Shown here one piece after another: positions 17,558 to 26,622 of a stretch of DNA of 64,000 nucleotides. This stretch comes from BS750m-G57 sp964607575. Its GTDB lineage: Bacteria > Planctomycetota > Phycisphaerae > SM23-33. The first letter of the stretch is position 1. Every line of letters starts with the position of its first letter. Below the pieces are notes generated by a model, which searched no databases, had not been told where the DNA came from, and worked only from the letters and a program-made list of their open reading frames with translations. Location: positions 14,360-78,359 of the forward strand of contig CAZSLS010000007.1 in the NCBI GenBank assembly GCA_964607575.1. Direction: 5' to 3'. The translations under genes and the position numbers were made by a program.

Positions 17558-19078
17558 ATGACCTTCGCCGCCGTCGCCGCCGATTTCAGTTTCGGCTGGT
17601 TGAATTGGACTGTATTGGGCGGATACCTCTTTGCGATATTGCTGATGGGGCTCTACTTCTCCCGCCGCGAGAAGACCACCAACGACTTCTTTCTAGCCGG
17701 ACGCCGCGTACCCTGGTGGGCCGCCGGTCTGAGCATCGTCGGTACGGGCCTGTCGGCGATCACGTTCATGGGCTTCCCCGCCAAGGCGTACGCGGGCAAC
17801 TGGCTCCACTTTACGGGCAACCTCGTGCCAATCCTCATCGTACCGATAGTGATATTGTTCTACCTGCCGTTCTACCGCCGCCTGAACGTAACGACAGCAT
17901 ACGAGTACCTGGAAAAACGTTTCAATCTCGCCGCGAGACTGGTTGGCGGGCTGCTGTACATATGCTTTCAGTTCCTCCGCATGGCGGTGATTCTCTACCT
18001 GCCCGCCCTGGCGCTGCACACTGTCGCCGGCCTGGATATCTACGCGTGCATACTCGCCATGGGGCTGCTCTGCTCCGTTTATACCGTTCTGGGCGGTGTG
18101 GAGGCGGTGATCTGGACCGACGTGCTCCAGGTGGTCGTCCTGATGGGAGCAGCGATCGTCTGCCTGGGCATCATCTCCAACCAGGTCGACGGTGGGCTTG
18201 GCGCGGTAATATCAAAAGGCATGGACGCGGGCAAATTCAAGGCCGCAAGCTTCACATGGGACCCGAAGACCGGAGCGTTATGGCTGTTTATAGTCGGGCG
18301 GTTCTTCGGTGACTTCATGCCCAACACCGCCGATCAGGGCGTGATTCAGCGATATCTGACCGTGCCTGATCTCAAGTCCGCCCGCCGCGCCGCATGGGTC
18401 GGCGGTTTGAGCGTTATTCCCGTTTCGCTAGTCTTCTTCTCGCTGGGAACAGCACTGTGGGCATTCTACCAATCCCGCCCCGAGCTCGTCCCCACGGACC
18501 TCCGCAACGATCAGATCCTTCCGCTGTTCATGGTCCAGCAGATGCCCGCGGGGATCGCCGGTCTGGCGATTGCGGGCCTGTTCGCAGCCGCGATGTCCAG
18601 CGTTGATTCGAGCATGAACTCGGTGTCGGCCGTTGTGACAACCGACGCGTATCGCCGCTTCTACCCACAGGCCAGCGAGCGAAGCTGCCTGATGCTCGCC
18701 AGATGCGTTACAGGGCTTACCGGGTTGGTGGGAACGGTCGCGGCGCTGGTGATGGCGTCCTACGCCGATCATTTCAAATCGACGTGGGATCTTTTTCTGT
18801 ACATACTTTTCTGGATGGGCAGCCCGCTGGCAGGGATGTTCGTGCTGGGCATTTTCACGCGGCGGGCAAACGGACTCGGCGTGTGCATCGGAGCCACCGC
18901 CGGAGCCATTGGAATACTCCTGGTCATGAACTTCACCGAACTCCACGGCATGCTCTATCCGGTCGTTGGTCTCGGCGGATGCGTGGTCGTTGGTTATCTG
19001 GTCAGCCTGCTCCTGCCTGAGTCGAAACCCCGCGACCTGTCGGGGCTCTCCATCCATACGACTGACATGCAGAACTGA
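17558..19078 (+). CDS. Sodium:solute symporter (SSS family)
   Basis: 506 residues and about 13 hydrophobic segments, the normal SSS (SGLT/PutP-like) architecture. Early motifs FSRREKTTNDFFLAGR and WWAAGLSIVGTGLSAITF are family hallmarks, as is FAAAMSSVDSSMNSVSA in helix 8 (sodium site region). Substrate likely a sugar or sialic-acid-like solute; not determinable here. It follows cobO by 5 bases. An alternative TTG start at 17549, overlapping the cobO stop, has GGGAG at better spacing (about 7 bases) than the ATG chosen here, so three extra residues are possible. A 10-bp-stem hairpin lies downstream at 19093-19116. Confidence 0.92.
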   Translation: MTFAAVAADFSFGWLNWTVLGGYLFAILLMGLYFSRREKTTNDFFLAGRRVPWWAAGLSIVGTGLSAITFMGFPAKAYAGNWLHFTGNLVPILIVPIVILFYLPFYRRLNVTTAYEYLEKRFNLAARLVGGLLYICFQFLRMAVILYLPALALHTVAGLDIYACILAMGLLCSVYTVLGGVEAVIWTDVLQVVVLMGAAIVCLGIISNQVDGGLGAVISKGMDAGKFKAASFTWDPKTGALWLFIVGRFFGDFMPNTADQGVIQRYLTVPDLKSARRAAWVGGLSVIPVSLVFFSLGTALWAFYQSRPELVPTDLRNDQILPLFMVQQMPAGIAGLAIAGLFAAAMSSVDSSMNSVSAVVTTDAYRRFYPQASERSCLMLARCVTGLTGLVGTVAALVMASYADHFKSTWDLFLYILFWMGSPLAGMFVLGIFTRRANGLGVCIGATAGAIGILLVMNFTELHGMLYPVVGLGGCVVVGYLVSLLLPESKPRDLSGLSIHTTDMQN

Positions 19079-19087
19079 CCCGCACAT

Positions 19088-19122
19088 AAAAACAGCCCAC
19101 AGATATCTGTGGGCTGCTGTGT
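19088..19122 (-). terminator. Hairpin terminator between convergent genes
   Basis: Arms CAGCCCACAG and CTGTGGGCTG (19093-19102 and 19107-19116) form a perfect 10-bp stem with an ATAT loop. Read on the minus strand the stem is followed by TTTTT, an intrinsic terminator for the HzsA-like gene ending at 19159. On the plus strand it also lies 15 bases after the symporter stop and may act in both directions. An outer GCACA/TGTGC pair extends the fold. Confidence 0.8.
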
Positions 19123-19158
19123 GCGTCAAAAACGCTTAACACCGATAGTGCTCGGTTT

Positions 19159-21624
19159 TTACTTCCTGTCGGCGAGGATCTTGATATTCTTCAACTCGAT
19201 CGCCGCCATGTCGTCGCGCTTCTTCTGGAAGTGTCTGTACTTCTTCTCGCCCTTCTCGCCCCAGGCGTTGGCTTCCATGTAGTCGCCGCAATACGGGACC
19301 AGCAGGTCGATCCAGCATGCGATCTTGTCGAGTTCTTCGGTCGAGAGCTTCGCCTTGTAGTGCCCTTTCTTGAGCAGGGGCATCAATTTGCTGTGCTTCG
19401 ACCCGGCGAAGTACGGCGGCAGCATCGGCGGGATCGACTGGACGTTCAACCACTTGACCATATCGTTAGGACGCCCGTTCTGGGTGAAGTAGATGTATGA
19501 ATCGCTCCATTTCCGTCCACCGCCGACACGGGCGGTTTCGCTCAGGAGGCTGAAGGCCTTCTTGATCTTCGGGTCGCCCTTGGCGGCGGGCTTGGCTGCA
19601 ACTTTGGGCTTACCCTTCTTCTTGGCAGGACCCTTCTGCGTGCGGTCCATGTGGCACTTGATGCAGTGCTTGTCCATGATCGGCTGGATTTCCTTGATGT
19701 AGCTGAAACCGCGCGGTTTACCGTAGAAGTCCGCAAGCGGTTTTGGCCCGGCCTTCATCGCCAGGGTCGTCTTGGTCGGAGGCGAGGTGGCGTTTTTATC
19801 TTCGTGGCATCCGAGGCAGGCGAAGTTCTCGCCGGGCATGAGTGTCGACCAGCTTCGCATGGACTGCACGACGTATCCGTCGGCGTCTATAAGTTGGAAG
19901 TACAGGGGCATCCTGGCGGGCGCCTCGAAGAACGCCGAACCGTCAGTGTGGACTTTCGCCTCACCGATAACCGTCTTGGTGTCCCACGTACCGTTGCGGA
20001 TCGCCACAGGCGTGCTGACCAGCGCCCCGCCGCCCGGTCCGCCATTACCGTTGCTGGCCACACCGGCCGCTCGGAAGCCGATCGATACAACCCGCAGCTT
20101 CTTGACCACGCCCCGCTCGATGCCCTTCAGGCCCGGACCGAAATACACGTCTTGCACGTAGTACGTACCCGTCTTCTTCTTGTAGTCGACAACGCTGGGA
20201 CGAATCGGCGGTCTCTTGCGGGCCATCAGGAACACTGGCTGGTTGCACGATACTTTCGGATCGTCAACAAGCAGTTCGCGAGCGGCGTCCTGACGCACAT
20301 AGTAAATCCCGTATCCGTCCTTCGAACGGCGCCGGGTCTGGTGGGCGCTGTAGGCGGCGATGTATTCGGTCTCGCTGATGGGGTAGGGATACTGGAAATG
20401 CCCGTTGAAGCCCGTATACCCGTCGACGCGTCGATAGCGACGGTCTTTCTTGTCCTCGACGAGCGGAGCGACCAGCGTGACGCCCTGGGTCTCCTGGCGT
20501 CCCTGCTTGACATCAATCAGGATCAAGGCCCCGGTCTGGATGCTGTGATGACCAGTGGCGATGGCGAGAATCTTGTCCGAACCGGGAATACCGCGAGCGT
20601 GACCGATTGTCGTCGGGAACCACGAGTTGTTTCCGTAGTATTCGGTCTGCGCGGTCCCGTCGATATTCATCTGGTAGAGCGGTTGGGGATATAGCTGCCC
20701 GCGGTCATTGTAGTCCCAGCGGGTGTAGATCACTCGCCCGTCAGCCAACACCTGCGGGTAGTTCGTGTGGACCTGGTCGAACCCGACGCGGCGCATCAGC
20801 TTACCGTTCTTATCGCAAATGTAGAAGTTCGACACTTCCGTCCACCAGCAGTCGACGGTCTGCACGCAACGCGTCGAGTTGAACATTATGTTACCGTTGG
20901 GCAGGTAAACGCCTTCGTAGTCGGCGTGCCCAAGCCCGGAAGTGAGCTGGCGAACCTTCTTCGTAGCCACATTCATCTCGTAAAGGTGATAGTCGTCCTT
21001 GCGATCGGACTTCTTCCAGGAGAACAGTATTCGCTTTCCGTCGTACGAGACGTCGGGGTCGCGGATCACGCCTTTAGGATCGTCTATCAGTGTCGTCACT
21101 TTCCCCTGCGTCCCGTTCATCGTCAGGATGCACAACGCCGTGCCCGGGATGAAATGACGTTCGGCCTGAGCGTCGGACAGACCTTCGGTGTAGGCATAGT
21201 GCGAAGCGCCCATGTTGTAGTGCTTGGTGAAAATGAATCGCCTGGTGACCGCCAGGAAGCTCTTGAGACGGGCAGCGCGTCGCTTTCCGCAGGCGCTCGT
21301 GTAAAGCTTCTTCCAGCGAGGATCGTTGCCCGGGGCCTTGCCCGTGACAAGGGAGTCCAACTGGCGCTTCATCTTGGCATCGGGCGTCTCGGTCAGGACC
21401 TTGGCGACCATCTTCGCTTCGACATCGCCGTTGGCGGTAGAGGTAAAGCATTTCTTCGTGTCCTTACCGTGATCCTGAATCATCCAGTCATTGACGATCC
21501 GATCGATCTGGTTACCGGGGGCAGGGGTGGGGGCTTTCTTCCGCGCCGCAACCCCGGTGATCGGGCTGCAGATCATAACCAATACTACCGACAACATTAC
21601 CGCAATCTTAAGTTTGCTTGTCAC
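19159..21624 (-). CDS. HzsA-like exported protein with two c-type haem motifs (copy 1)
   Basis: 821 residues. N-terminal signal peptide (about 1-27, cleavage after GVAA). The body has TolB/propeller-like strands (PDVSYDGKRILFSWKKS, YLPNGNIMFNSTRC, LADGRVIYTRWDYNDRG) that match the family named after hydrazine synthase alpha subunit, widespread in Planctomycetota that do not make hydrazine. Two CXXCH haem sites follow: C603-C606-H607 and C654-C657-H658. Start is GTG with GGAG nine bases upstream. Probably a periplasmic electron-transfer or catabolic protein; function not established. A paralogue of the same layout lies at 59231-62086. No hydrazine synthase beta/gamma genes are present. Confidence 0.88.
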   Translation of the reverse strand: MTSKLKIAVMLSVVLVMICSPITGVAARKKAPTPAPGNQIDRIVNDWMIQDHGKDTKKCFTSTANGDVEAKMVAKVLTETPDAKMKRQLDSLVTGKAPGNDPRWKKLYTSACGKRRAARLKSFLAVTRRFIFTKHYNMGASHYAYTEGLSDAQAERHFIPGTALCILTMNGTQGKVTTLIDDPKGVIRDPDVSYDGKRILFSWKKSDRKDDYHLYEMNVATKKVRQLTSGLGHADYEGVYLPNGNIMFNSTRCVQTVDCWWTEVSNFYICDKNGKLMRRVGFDQVHTNYPQVLADGRVIYTRWDYNDRGQLYPQPLYQMNIDGTAQTEYYGNNSWFPTTIGHARGIPGSDKILAIATGHHSIQTGALILIDVKQGRQETQGVTLVAPLVEDKKDRRYRRVDGYTGFNGHFQYPYPISETEYIAAYSAHQTRRRSKDGYGIYYVRQDAARELLVDDPKVSCNQPVFLMARKRPPIRPSVVDYKKKTGTYYVQDVYFGPGLKGIERGVVKKLRVVSIGFRAAGVASNGNGGPGGGALVSTPVAIRNGTWDTKTVIGEAKVHTDGSAFFEAPARMPLYFQLIDADGYVVQSMRSWSTLMPGENFACLGCHEDKNATSPPTKTTLAMKAGPKPLADFYGKPRGFSYIKEIQPIMDKHCIKCHMDRTQKGPAKKKGKPKVAAKPAAKGDPKIKKAFSLLSETARVGGGRKWSDSYIYFTQNGRPNDMVKWLNVQSIPPMLPPYFAGSKHSKLMPLLKKGHYKAKLSTEELDKIACWIDLLVPYCGDYMEANAWGEKGEKKYRHFQKKRDDMAAIELKNIKILADRK

Positions 21625-21647
21625 TGTGGGGCTCCATTTCTACGAGG

Positions 21648-21677
21648 ATTCGAGGGTTTTCGTACCACAAACATCAA
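21648..21677 (-). promoter_or_regulatory. Possible promoter of the HzsA-like gene (copy 1)
   Basis: Minus strand: TTGATG (21677-21672), 18-base spacer, TCGAAT (21653-21648). Each hexamer matches four of six consensus bases and the start codon is 24 bases downstream. Moderate to weak support. Confidence 0.3.
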
Positions 21678-21702
21678 CGCACATGTTACGTTCGCATTTC
21701 AG

Positions 21703-22620
21703 TTATTTCAAGGCATTGAGCAAGTTGTCGACGGCGGCCGATACGGCCCGGTCGATGCTCTCGGGGGTAAAGCCCCCAATATGCGGCGTGCCGATTACTT
21801 TCGGGTGCCCCGCAAGGCGCCAGTCTGTCGGCGGTTCGGGGTCGAACGCGTCGACGACCACGCCGGCGATCTTTCCGCTTTCGAGTCCGGCGAGTACGGC
21901 GTTGTCATTCAACAGGCTGGCCCGGGCGGTATTGATGATATACACCCCATCCTTCATCTTCTCGATATCCGCAATATCAATTACCGCGCCGTCATCCTGC
22001 GGGGGACAGTGGAGGCTGATGATATCCGAGGTACCTAACACATTGTCGATGGATGCGAAGGCGAATCTCTTCGAGGGCTTGAAACTCATGTCAGCAAACG
22101 GATCGCACGCGATAACGTCCATGTCGAACGCCAGCGCGAAACCTGTGACCAACCGACCGACCATACCGCAGCCGATCAGGCCCAGCGTGCGACCGGCAAG
22201 TTCGATACCCTTGCGGCGGGCCCATTGCTGATCTTTCATAGCCGCATCGCTGAACGGAATCGAGCGGATCACGGCGATGATGTGTCCGAAAGTCAGTTCG
22301 GCGACGCCCCGCGCGTTGGCCCCGGCAGCCCGCAACACCTGGATACCGTTTCGATCGGCCGCACCGAGATCGACACTGTCCACACCGGTCCCGTTACGGC
22401 TGATAACTTTGAGGCCCTTGGCGGCATCGAATACTCTGGACGAGATTTCCTCGACCCCGGCGAGATACCCCACGCATCCGGGCAGGAGTTCGAGCAATTC
22501 CTCTTCGCTGGGGAACGCCCCCGGCGTCGAGAAGACAAGTTCGTATCCCGCCTCGGTGAGCCTCTCTAGGGCCACGTGCCCGTCGCGCGTCACGGATCTG
22601 GGTGTTACCAGTATTTTCAT
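21703..22620 (-). CDS. D-isomer-specific 2-hydroxyacid dehydrogenase (phosphoglycerate dehydrogenase-like)
   Basis: 305 residues. NAD(H)-dependent interconversion of a D-2-hydroxyacid and 2-oxoacid. The NAD fold carries GLIGCGMVGRL; the catalytic Arg lies in NTARASLLN and the His in TPHIGGFT, with a Glu/Asp in AFDPEPP between, as in SerA-type enzymes lacking ACT domains. Start ATG at 22620 overlaps the upstream stop (ATGA), with AGAGGA about 8 bases upstream; an earlier in-frame start (22647) would add an atypical nine residues. Last gene of the 27663-to-21703 sugar operon. In that context it is more likely to act on a sugar-derived hydroxyacid than in serine synthesis (inference). Confidence 0.9.
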   Translation of the reverse strand: MKILVTPRSVTRDGHVALERLTEAGYELVFSTPGAFPSEEELLELLPGCVGYLAGVEEISSRVFDAAKGLKVISRNGTGVDSVDLGAADRNGIQVLRAAGANARGVAELTFGHIIAVIRSIPFSDAAMKDQQWARRKGIELAGRTLGLIGCGMVGRLVTGFALAFDMDVIACDPFADMSFKPSKRFAFASIDNVLGTSDIISLHCPPQDDGAVIDIADIEKMKDGVYIINTARASLLNDNAVLAGLESGKIAGVVVDAFDPEPPTDWRLAGHPKVIGTPHIGGFTPESIDRAVSAAVDNLLNALK

Positions 22621-23216
22621 TGCGTATCCTCTGGATCGTCCTGCCACCTGGGATTGTCCACTATCACCGCCTGCCCGTCACGTTCGACGACGAGTTTGCG
22701 GAATCCTTTGTCTTCGATCGTTCCGTAATTGTGCCCGGCATCGGCCCGGAAGGCGAAGAACGTTACAAGGGGCTCATCGCTCGACGTGTTGATGCTGCGG
22801 TGAGCGTATCTCGCGGGTACATACACCGCCACGCCGGCGGTCAGTTCGCGGGCCTCCCAGTCGCCTTCGGGATTCTCCATCATCATCTGCCCCTCTCCGC
22901 GGAGACAATAGTAGATCTCCGCCGTGGGGAGTATCGAGTGGAAGTGTCCCTTGGTCATAAAGTACTCGCCGCCGACCTTGCCCGGATACGTAATGCTCGT
23001 ACCAAAGGCGATATCGCCGGCGTCGTCGGGCATACCGAGATCGTAGAACTCGTAGACGGTCGGGTCGCCGCCGGCGACTGCCTCGTCAAACGCCTGCTGG
23101 TCGGCGTACATCCCCGCCATTTCCGACAGCTTACGGCGGATCGGCTCGACGTCGTCGGAGAGGCCCGTGACTAAATCGAACGGGATCGAGAGCGACTTCA
23201 TCTGATCGCTATTCAT
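22617..23216 (-). CDS. Cupin-type phosphoglucose isomerase-like protein
   Basis: 199 residues. Predicted metal-dependent isomerase interconverting glucose-6-phosphate and fructose-6-phosphate, of the archaeal cupin type. The metal site is in the stretch TKGHFHSILPTAEIYY (two His, one Glu) and a later His in PARYAHRSIN, matching PF06560. The second half has the usual GEGQMMMEN cupin strand. Start at 23216 has AAGG upstream; an ATG at 23240 overlapping the AOR stop lacks a ribosome site. Cupin PGI is typical of Archaea and a minority of bacteria; here it is fourth in the sugar operon and could act on another aldose/ketose phosphate produced there (inference). Confidence 0.85.
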   Translation of the reverse strand: MNSDQMKSLSIPFDLVTGLSDDVEPIRRKLSEMAGMYADQQAFDEAVAGGDPTVYEFYDLGMPDDAGDIAFGTSITYPGKVGGEYFMTKGHFHSILPTAEIYYCLRGEGQMMMENPEGDWEARELTAGVAVYVPARYAHRSINTSSDEPLVTFFAFRADAGHNYGTIEDKGFRKLVVERDGQAVIVDNPRWQDDPEDTQ

Positions 23217-23229
23217 GTTCAGTCGCCTT

Positions 23230-25071
23230 TCAGTCGGCATCGAGCATCTGATCGCTCAGGCCCAACCGCTCCCTGGTTTCGGGCGTAACCACACCGTCTG
23301 AGTCCCAACCGCGTGCCTGGTAGTACTCATCCAGCATTATATCATATTGCTCGCGGGTAAGCGTGCGACCCTCGCAGGGTCCAGAGGGGATTGCTTCCTT
23401 GAATATCCGCTCGGGCAGCATGTCGTCGGCACGTCTGACGCCTTCGCGGTTGAGGATCATGCGTTCGAGGCTGTAGATTCGCTCGCCGATTTCGAGCAGT
23501 TTCGGCGTAAAGGCGTATCCGGTAACGGCTTCCATTGTATCGCCGGCAGGACTGGCGGAAAACGCCATCGACCCTCGCACGACAGTACACAGGCCCAGCG
23601 AATCGACGTAAGCGCGGTTGTCCTGGATGCTCATGATCAGCGGACCCTTGCCCTCGAGGGCGAAGCGGTCGTGTTCGCCGGTGAGCAGTTCGGCGCGGAT
23701 GCTCCACCCGCCTACGTTGTGACAGGCGCCGCGGCTGGACGTGCCCTTCGTCAGCGCATTACCGTAGAACCCGCGCGGGTCGTATGCGGCAAAGGGCATG
23801 CCCTTGACGTGCATTATGTACCAGCTCCACTCGGGCTTGCGACGAGCAACCTCCGCCATGCCTTCAGCCAGCAGATCGCCAATCCCCCTTCGCTCGCCAA
23901 CCAGTCGGATGATCTCGATCAGCGCCTCTCCGCTACCGAAGTTCGCCTCGATCCCTTCGGTGTCTTCGGTGGTGATAAGCCCGCGTTCGAACAGCTCCAT
24001 CGTCAGCGAAACGGAGTTTCCGACCGAAATCGTGTCCAAACCGATCTCGTCAGCGAGTTGATTCGCCGCCACGATCGCGCCGAAATCCGACACGCCGCAA
24101 CACGGTCCGAACAGGCCCACCGTCTCGAACTCTGTCCGGGCGTGGGCGCCGGCGTGGGGTCCATCCTTCACTTCGCACATCTTCCCGCACGCCACCGGGC
24201 AGCGGTAGCAGGCGTAGTTGCGGACGTAGAAGTCGGCCTTCATGGCGTCGGCCTCGACCGGCTCGCAATCTTCAAAGTGGGAAGTCTGGAAATTTCGCGT
24301 AGGCATGCAGCCCAGATCGTTGAGTTTCTTGATGTACTGCATCGTACCGAGGCGCGTGTGATCCGCCCGCGTCTCGCGGAGTTCGGCGATAGCAGCCTTG
24401 CGAATCTCGTCGACCCTGGCGCGGTCAGCCACGGGCGTTTGGCCCGTACCGCGAACCACGACGCCCTTGAGTTTTTTCGAGCCCATAACGGCCCCGGGTC
24501 CGCCCCGCCCGAAGGCGCGTGAGTCGACGCCAATGTACGAGAGGCGCACCAGCTTCTCGGCGGCGGGGCCTATCGTCATCGTACCGGCGTGCTTGTCGTC
24601 GACGATATCGAGCAGCGCGGCCTGTGCATCGGTGGTACTCATACCGACCAACTTCGCGGCGTCGCGGAACTCGATCTGCCCGTCGGTTATGGTCAGATAC
24701 GTCCAGTCGGCGGCGATACCCTCGATGATAAGAGCGTCGAATCCGCACTGCTTGAGCTGCGGACCGAACACGCCTCCGCAATTCGAACAGAGGTAATGGC
24801 CCGTTTCGGGGCTCTTGGTCGCCAGTTGGAACTTGGTCGTCGAGGGCAGGGGAACGCCCGTCATCGGACCGGTAACGAAGAACAGCTTATTACCCTCGTC
24901 AAACGGTTTTGTCTCGGCGGGGATTTCCTGGTAATACATCCTTGCCGCTATCCCGCGCCCGCCAAGGAGCATCTCGACCTCGTTATCCTGCAATTCCTCA
25001 ACGCTTGTCTGTTTGGTAGTGAGGTTGACCCTCAGTATTCTGCCGAGGTATCCGCCGTTAAACGCCTGCAT
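23230..25071 (-). CDS. aor: Aldehyde:ferredoxin oxidoreductase, tungsten-pterin type
   Basis: 613 residues from the ATG at 25071, preceded by AAAGGA at 7-base spacing; an ATG two codons earlier is less well placed. Oxidises an aldehyde to the acid with transfer of electrons to ferredoxin, using a tungstobispterin and a 4Fe-4S cluster. The cluster ligands are C288, C291, C295 and C495, the same spacing as in characterised AORs. Pterin-binding stretches near GGRGIAARMYY (N-terminus), GPAAEKLVRLSYIGVDSRAFGR and SLGLCTVV are present. Oxygen-sensitive family, so anaerobic metabolism is implied. It lies between an FGGY kinase and a cupin PGI in one operon, which suggests a sugar-derived aldehyde as substrate. 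Confidence 0.93.
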   Translation of the reverse strand: MQAFNGGYLGRILRVNLTTKQTSVEELQDNEVEMLLGGRGIAARMYYQEIPAETKPFDEGNKLFFVTGPMTGVPLPSTTKFQLATKSPETGHYLCSNCGGVFGPQLKQCGFDALIIEGIAADWTYLTITDGQIEFRDAAKLVGMSTTDAQAALLDIVDDKHAGTMTIGPAAEKLVRLSYIGVDSRAFGRGGPGAVMGSKKLKGVVVRGTGQTPVADRARVDEIRKAAIAELRETRADHTRLGTMQYIKKLNDLGCMPTRNFQTSHFEDCEPVEADAMKADFYVRNYACYRCPVACGKMCEVKDGPHAGAHARTEFETVGLFGPCCGVSDFGAIVAANQLADEIGLDTISVGNSVSLTMELFERGLITTEDTEGIEANFGSGEALIEIIRLVGERRGIGDLLAEGMAEVARRKPEWSWYIMHVKGMPFAAYDPRGFYGNALTKGTSSRGACHNVGGWSIRAELLTGEHDRFALEGKGPLIMSIQDNRAYVDSLGLCTVVRGSMAFSASPAGDTMEAVTGYAFTPKLLEIGERIYSLERMILNREGVRRADDMLPERIFKEAIPSGPCEGRTLTREQYDIMLDEYYQARGWDSDGVVTPETRERLGLSDQMLDAD

Positions 25072-25099
25072 CGTCATGTCCTTTCTCTAGTCGTGAAAC

Positions 25100-26590
25100 C
25101 TAACTCTCCATCCAGAAACCGAGCATATGGTTGTAGATCCGGATGAATTCCTTTTGTGCGGCCTGGTAGGCCTCTGTCGTTTCGTTTTGGGGTTGGACGG
25201 TCCTGCTGGCCTGGCTCCGGGCGACGGCGACCGCGGCGGGATCGTCGATCATCCCCACACCGGCGGCCGCCAGAAGTGCGGCGCCTTTCAGGCCCGCTTC
25301 CGGCTCGTCGGCCAGTTCGAGCGGGACCTGCATCACGTCGGCTTTGATCTGATTCCAAAGCTCGTTTCGCGTACCCCCGCCCACGCTGCGAACCCTCGTA
25401 ACGTCCATTCCCAGGGCCCTGAACTGCGCGACGTCCTTGCCCATCACCAGCGCGACGCTTTCCATGACGGCGCGGACGAAATGCCCCGCCGAATGGTTCA
25501 GCGAAATACCGAAATACCCGCCCAGCGATGTCGTGTTCTCCGCCCGGCGCTCGCCGAGCATATAGGGATAAAATGTAAGCCCTTCGCTACCGGGGGAAAC
25601 TTTCTGCGCCATTTCGATCAGTTCATCGTACGACACATCCCGCCCGCACATGGACTCGGCGAGGTCCTTGCACCACTTCATGCTCAGACCGCCGCAGGCT
25701 AGAATGGTAAACGGTATCCAGCCCGGGACAACGTGCCTGAGATTCTGAACCGCCGGATCGACCAGGGGCTTTTCGGTGTGGGCGGCAAGCAGCATGCTCG
25801 TGCCCGTTACGTCAGCGGTAACGCCCGCACCGACGATACCAAAGCCCAGCATCGATACCGGAAAGTCGCCGCCGCCGGCTACTACCGGCGTGCCTTCGGC
25901 CAGGCCGGTGAGCCCGGCGGCCTCGGCGGTAACCTTGCCGATACCCTCGTAAGACGGATGAATCGGGGGAAACTTGGCAAGGTCCACGCCGACCACGTCG
26001 GCAAGTTCCGCCGAGTAGGCGTCAGTGGAAGAGTCCCAGAGGAACGAACCGGAAGCCTCGCTCGGATCGCCTGCAGCTACGCCGGTCAGGCGGAAATTGA
26101 TGAAATCCTTGGGCACGAGGAACCACCTGGAAGCATTATAGACTTCCGGCTGGTTGTCGAGATGCCAGCGAACCTTGAGCCCGGTCCACGCGGGGTTGGG
26201 GCGGTTGCCCGTCATCGCAGCCAAGCGCGATTCATCGTGTTCCTCACCGATCCGGCGAGCCTGCGCCCCGCAGCGATTGTCGCACCAGAGTTGAACCCAC
26301 TCGGTGGTCACCTTGCCCGCATCGTCCAGACCGACCGGACCGTGCATCTGCCCGCACGTCGCTATAGACGCTATCGAACTCGCCGCGACGCCGGTTTCCT
26401 CGAGGACCTGCGGTATGGCCTGGCATATCTCGGTCCACCAGTCGTCGGGGCGCTCCTGGGCCCAACCGGCCTGGGGGCTGTCGACATCGTGCTTGACCTG
26501 CGCAATACCGAGTATCTCGCCGTCAGCGGTAAGAATTGCCGCCCGGACACTCTGCGTACCAATGTCCAACGCCATCACATTGTCGCTCAT
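25100..26590 (-). CDS. xylB: FGGY-family kinase, xylulokinase-like
   Basis: 496 residues. Phosphorylates a ketose or polyol with ATP. N-terminal phosphate-binding motif ALDIGTQSVRA, substrate-side motif QMHG (typical of xylulokinase), WCDNR for sugar hydroxyls, then ATPase-fold motifs VTGTSMLL and GGGTRNELW in the second domain. GGAG about 10 bases upstream of the ATG. Second gene of the 27663-21703 operon, after a Zn-dehydrogenase that could make its ketose substrate from a polyol. The exact sugar is not provable from sequence; D-xylulose is the family default. Confidence 0.9.
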   Translation of the reverse strand: MSDNVMALDIGTQSVRAAILTADGEILGIAQVKHDVDSPQAGWAQERPDDWWTEICQAIPQVLEETGVAASSIASIATCGQMHGPVGLDDAGKVTTEWVQLWCDNRCGAQARRIGEEHDESRLAAMTGNRPNPAWTGLKVRWHLDNQPEVYNASRWFLVPKDFINFRLTGVAAGDPSEASGSFLWDSSTDAYSAELADVVGVDLAKFPPIHPSYEGIGKVTAEAAGLTGLAEGTPVVAGGGDFPVSMLGFGIVGAGVTADVTGTSMLLAAHTEKPLVDPAVQNLRHVVPGWIPFTILACGGLSMKWCKDLAESMCGRDVSYDELIEMAQKVSPGSEGLTFYPYMLGERRAENTTSLGGYFGISLNHSAGHFVRAVMESVALVMGKDVAQFRALGMDVTRVRSVGGGTRNELWNQIKADVMQVPLELADEPEAGLKGAALLAAAGVGMIDDPAAVAVARSQASRTVQPQNETTEAYQAAQKEFIRIYNHMLGFWMES

Positions 26591-26622
26591 AAGAATGCTC
26601 TCCAGATCAAGTTGCGACCCAT

